A stretch of 27,877 nucleotides of DNA from DASPJL01 sp035628645 (GTDB lineage: Bacteria; Bacteroidota; Bacteroidia; Cytophagales; Cyclobacteriaceae), in contig DASPJL010000197.1 in assembly GCA_035628645.1 (NCBI GenBank), forward strand, positions 1 through 27,877, given 5' to 3'. The notes beneath the pieces are model-generated. The model was not told where the DNA came from. It ran no database searches and worked only from the letters and a program-made list of their open reading frames with translations. Both the position numbers and the translations under genes were made by a program. Positions 25,051 through 27,877 of this stretch are shown in pieces (the first letter of the stretch is position 1; each line of letters opens with the position of its first letter).

Positions 25051-25210
25051 ATAATTATTTCGCTATTCCTGAATACGCTCATGGCCGCTGGGCCCCGTAT
25101 CCACAACGGATCTGTGCCTTACCCACGCAAACCTCCACTGACCCAAGGGTAAGCCAAAGGCTCTTTTTGCGGATACTGCTATCTTTTCCCTGGTTACTAT
25201 TTCGAGTTTT
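25051..25210. repeat. Intergenic repeat, copy B (interrupted by a GC-rich 69-bp segment)
   Basis: Same two parts as copy A (left 25051-25081, right 25151-25210), separated by 69 bp (25082-25150). That segment is clearly richer in G and C than its surroundings (it contains GGGCCC, TCCACAACGG and CCTCCACTGACCC). Either a segment was gained in B or lost in A. Confidence 0.8.
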
Positions 25211-25511
25211 TTAATTTGGAACATTTTTTTACGCCAAGACAATTCCTGAAAAATCTCCAAAATTTTTCAGCCTATCTTATTTTTTTACCGTAATAACCTA
25301 ATCCTATTACTTGAGGTCAAGGAGAGCTTCATACAGGCAGGATAACCATAGTGGCCGGCTCACTGACTTTTAATAGGAAATAAGATTTTTTAACAGTGCC
25401 TGAACTATAGATATCAAATATCCACAGTAAAATACGCAGTAGTAAAAGGAAATATATGTTGATTTTTTAAGGTCTTTCAACTGAATATAAGAAAAACAAA
25501 ACTTATCCACT

Positions 25512-26318
25512 ATGACAACCAACAACAAATCCATCAATTTGCTTTGGACAGGCGGCTTGGACTCCTCCTTCAGATTGCTTGAATTGCTTTTGATCCAAAA
25601 AAAATCTGTCCAGCCTTATTATGTATATGACAGACGCAGAAGTTCTATGTCCATGGAATTAAAAGCCATGGAAAAGATAAGAGAGCTAATTTTCGAAAAG
25701 GATAAAAATAGTAAAACATTGCTTAAGCCTACCATTTTTAAAGAATTAAGCGAAATCAAACCAAACACCTCCATTACGCAGACTTATCAGAGGGTTTACA
25801 GTGACTATTCCATAGGAATTCAAAATGAATGGCTGGCTCGATTTGCAGAAGAAACAAACATTACAGACCTGGAATTGTCGATTGAAGCAAGGGTGAACGT
25901 TACTCATCCTTTTAACGGGGTAGTCCTTGCAAACCTGGACACTGAAAAAGACGGAGATTATTACAATTATAAACTGCAAAATAACCCATCCTATCCTGAT
26001 TTATCTTTATTTAAGAACTTCAGGTTCCCGCTTATCAAAAGAACAAAAACACAAATGCTGAAAATTGCCAAAGAACATGATTTTATGGACATTCTCCAGC
26101 ATTCATGGTTTTGCCATTCCCCGGTCAATCAAAAGCCTTGTGGAATATGCAAACCGTGTACAATAGCCATTGGTGAAGGGCTTTGGAAGAGAATCCCGGT
26201 GTATGGATTATTCAGGTATATTAAAGTCCATACTATAAGACCGCTTATTTATAAGGATTTACAGTCGGGTAAAAGAGAACTCACCTTACCTTTGAAAAGA
26301 ATTTTAAGAATGAATTAA
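25512..26318 (+). CDS. QueC-like PP-loop ATP-dependent synthase, specialised or divergent
   Basis: A 268-residue protein of the N-type ATP pyrophosphatase superfamily. The PP-loop is WTGGLDSS (residues 12-19), in place of the usual SGG-DS. A zinc-binding cysteine cluster Cys201-x8-Cys210-x2-Cys213-x2-Cys216 (CHSPVNQKPCGICKPC) matches the arrangement of QueC, the 7-cyano-7-deazaguanine synthase. The middle (about 100-190) is not the standard QueC sequence, and the QueD/QueE/FolE partners of that pathway are absent here. It may be a paralogue acting on another carboxylate or protein, as seen for QueC-like proteins in some defence and conjugation systems. No such partner genes are nearby. Monocistronic from context. 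Confidence 0.72.
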   Translation: MTTNNKSINLLWTGGLDSSFRLLELLLIQKKSVQPYYVYDRRRSSMSMELKAMEKIRELIFEKDKNSKTLLKPTIFKELSEIKPNTSITQTYQRVYSDYSIGIQNEWLARFAEETNITDLELSIEARVNVTHPFNGVVLANLDTEKDGDYYNYKLQNNPSYPDLSLFKNFRFPLIKRTKTQMLKIAKEHDFMDILQHSWFCHSPVNQKPCGICKPCTIAIGEGLWKRIPVYGLFRYIKVHTIRPLIYKDLQSGKRELTLPLKRILRMN

Positions 26319-26562
26319 AGCTTATAAAGTCAGCACTGCTGGAGCATTTAACACAGTTCTTTCTCTTTGGAAGGAACCGTAGAACACGCTATTTTATTTT
26401 TCGGAGACAAAGACAGGACAACGCTATTTTGGCGCAATAGCCCCACTAATTGTCGTGAACACACCTCCTTTATTTTATCCTTCTACGTTAAACTTGCATA
26501 GATAAAAATTAAACTTTCACAGAAGCAACTTAAAATAAAACATAAATTAAAATCTTAAACAT

Positions 26563-27063
26563 ATGGAAACCAAGGAAATGAAAAAAACTTCAGTGGATTC
26601 GTTTATCGGTTTATACGATTTACATAGTCAACTTTTTATAAATGTGATCAATGGTATTTCTGAAAAAGATGCCAATAACCGATTGAATACGAAAGCTAAT
26701 CATCCTTCCTGGCTTGCCGGCAGTCTTGTACATGAGCGGTATGAAATGGCCAATATGCTTGGAACCAATCTTCAGTCTACCCACAACGACCTGTTTAAAA
26801 ACTTCCAGGGCATCAAGGACGGAGTAGTTTACCCTGTCTTAAATGAATACAAAAGTGACTGGGAGAAAATTACACCGATATTAAAAGAAGCCCTGCTCGG
26901 GGTGAGTGAAGAGAAACTTGAGGAAGTCATTGAAATGCCGGGAATGAAATTTACTGTTTTTGACATGGTTACTATGCTCATCCACCGCGAACCTTATTGT
27001 ATCGGCCAAATTGCTCTTTACCGACGGTTGTTGGGATACGAAGCAATGAAATATCCTTTTTAA
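26563..27063 (+). CDS. DinB-superfamily four-helix-bundle protein
   Basis: A 166-residue DinB/YfiT-like protein: four helices, one holding SLVHERYEM (about 54-62) and a last helix with LIHREPYCIGQIALYRRLLGYEAM (about 138-161). The H...GQ...YRR pattern is typical. These proteins normally hold a metal with three His. Here the position usually occupied by His after Tyr (YH-GQ) is Cys (YCIGQ), so metal binding may be altered. Family members act in thiol-dependent detoxification or are of unknown function. The 244 bp before it contain only a weak inverted repeat GCTATT/AATAGC (26423-26441). It converges with the ABC-F gene. Confidence 0.75.
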   Translation: METKEMKKTSVDSFIGLYDLHSQLFINVINGISEKDANNRLNTKANHPSWLAGSLVHERYEMANMLGTNLQSTHNDLFKNFQGIKDGVVYPVLNEYKSDWEKITPILKEALLGVSEEKLEEVIEMPGMKFTVFDMVTMLIHREPYCIGQIALYRRLLGYEAMKYPF

Positions 27064-27113
27064 GGGAGACTGACTTTGTTCAGATGAGGAATATTCTAAA
27101 GAGCATTTTACAT

Positions 27114-27877
27114 TTACTCCAAAACAATTGCCCGTTCCACATTTATCTGTTCCAGAAAATATTCGTCATGTGATACAACGATTACCGTTCCTTTGTATTC
27201 ATTAATTGCCGTGGTCAGGATTTCTACGTTCTGAATATCCAGGTTATTTGTGGGTTCGTCTAAAGCAATAATGTCAGGTGCCTGATGGCTGATCGTGAGA
27301 CAGCAAAGCATCAATCGCATTTTTTCGCCCCCGCTGAGGGCACTGCAGGTTTTGTCCCAATATTCCTTTGTAAACAAAAACCTGTTAAGCCTGATCTTTA
27401 TGTCGTGTTCCTGCAAAGCAGAAAGATTATACTTCTGCGCCTGATTATAGACGGTGAGCTGGTCGTCAATTAATGAATAATCCTGATCAATGTAAACAGA
27501 CCTGATATCTGGCCTGTAGGCTTCACCCAATAGCGGCTCTATTTCCCCTAATACTATTTTTATCAGCGTTGTCTTACCTGAACCATTCAATCCTTTAAGT
27601 GCAATTCTTTCTCCGCTCGTAATTTGAAAATCCAAAGGTCGTGTCCAAAGTAAGTCCCGATTGTACCCATAGTTAATGATCTTTGCAGTAAATAATATTT
27701 TGCCTTTGTGGAGGGCAGAATTGTCAAATCCAAATTTCATTTTATCTGCATCCGGCAATTCCTTTCGCAACTCATTAAGCTCCTGGGATATCGTTCCAAT
27801 TTTTTCAGCGTGTACACCTTTTATTCGTGAAGTACTGTTTTCAGCGCTGTTTCTCATTGAGTTCATTACTATTTTTG
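27114..27877 (-). CDS. ABC-F family ATPase, C-terminal half (5' end beyond the window)
   Basis: The visible frame stays open to the window edge, so the true start lies outside. The visible 254 residues contain the inter-domain linker (MRNSAENSTSRIKGVHAEKI, ELPDADKMKFGF) and the second ATPase domain: Walker A GLNGSGKTT, signature LSGGEKMRL, Walker B IIALDEPTNNLD, and the H-loop VVSHDEYFLEQ. There are no membrane helices, so it is a soluble ABC-F protein of the kind that acts on ribosomes (translation factor or antibiotic-resistance protection). Which subgroup cannot be said without the first half. Confidence 0.9.
   Translation of the reverse strand, partial: KIVMNSMRNSAENSTSRIKGVHAEKIGTISQELNELRKELPDADKMKFGFDNSALHKGKILFTAKIINYGYNRDLLWTRPLDFQITSGERIALKGLNGSGKTTLIKIVLGEIEPLLGEAYRPDIRSVYIDQDYSLIDDQLTVYNQAQKYNLSALQEHDIKIRLNRFLFTKEYWDKTCSALSGGEKMRLMLCCLTISHQAPDIIALDEPTNNLDIQNVEILTTAINEYKGTVIVVSHDEYFLEQINVERAIVLE

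Larger units (their letters stand above)
24813..25511. other. 700-bp intergenic stretch with repeat copies
   Basis: No ORF is supported. Holds the repeat copies listed separately, the ACGC(A/G)AAG-type short repeats (24956-24986) and a dyad GATAT-CAA-ATATC (25410-25422) before the QueC-like gene. Confidence 0.6.

Noticed and set aside
25063..25260. 65-residue minus-strand ORF
   Set aside because: It falls in intergenic repeat copy B and crosses the GC-rich insert; copy A does not keep the frame.

Overview
The window comes from an AT-rich member of the Bacteroidota, most likely a Cytophagales-type free-living glycan degrader. The evidence is a SusC/SusD pair, a C-terminal type 9 secretion (T9SS) sorting domain, surface lipoproteins, an EcsC-family protein and a TonB receptor/SpoIIE signalling pair. 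Ribosome binding sites are weak and a few genes appear to use TTG. Genus-level placement is not possible from what is visible.

Layout. 1-546 holds no gene but contains a striking array of 11-bp units (151-249) and the terminator of a minus-strand fatty-acid desaturase (547-1320). Two more minus-strand genes follow: an ECF sigma factor with a truncated SnoaL-like tail (1433-2047) and an EcsC-family protein (2149-2901). A plus-strand FecR-domain lipoprotein with an 11-residue-periodic tail lies at 3001-3579. After about 1 kb without a secure gene comes the core of a polysaccharide-utilization locus: SusC (4594-7761), SusD (7780-9315), a strong intergenic hairpin, and a PKD/carbohydrate-binding surface lipoprotein (9384-10838), closed by a clear terminator. 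An OmpA-type peptidoglycan-binding protein (11168-12037) follows and shares a bidirectional terminator with the next gene. On the minus strand, transcribed toward the SusCD operon, lie a GH2 glycosidase with malectin domain (17072-19789), a VCBS/FG-GAP lipoprotein (15388-16941), a small membrane-anchored protein (14952-15347), and a secreted multidomain esterase with four PKD-like repeats and a T9SS sorting domain (12253-14433).

From 20399 the plus strand carries a TonB-dependent receptor and a one-piece envelope-spanning sensor (22920-24812): periplasmic YfiR-like domain, long coiled coil, one transmembrane helix, cytoplasmic SpoIIE/PP2C phosphatase. This pair is the best candidate for an under-described system. 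Then come a 700-bp intergenic stretch with two diverged copies of a repeat (one interrupted by a GC-rich 69-bp segment), an isolated QueC-like PP-loop protein (25512-26318), a DinB-fold protein (26563-27063), and the 3' part of an ABC-F gene cut by the window edge.

Working together (inference): the SusCD complex and its surface lipoprotein bind and import a glycan. The esterase acts outside the cell and the GH2 enzyme acts in the periplasm. A shared palindrome (core TTTACA-TGTAAA) upstream of the esterase, near the VCBS gene and upstream of the YfiR-SpoIIE gene may tie the degradative genes to the signalling gene.
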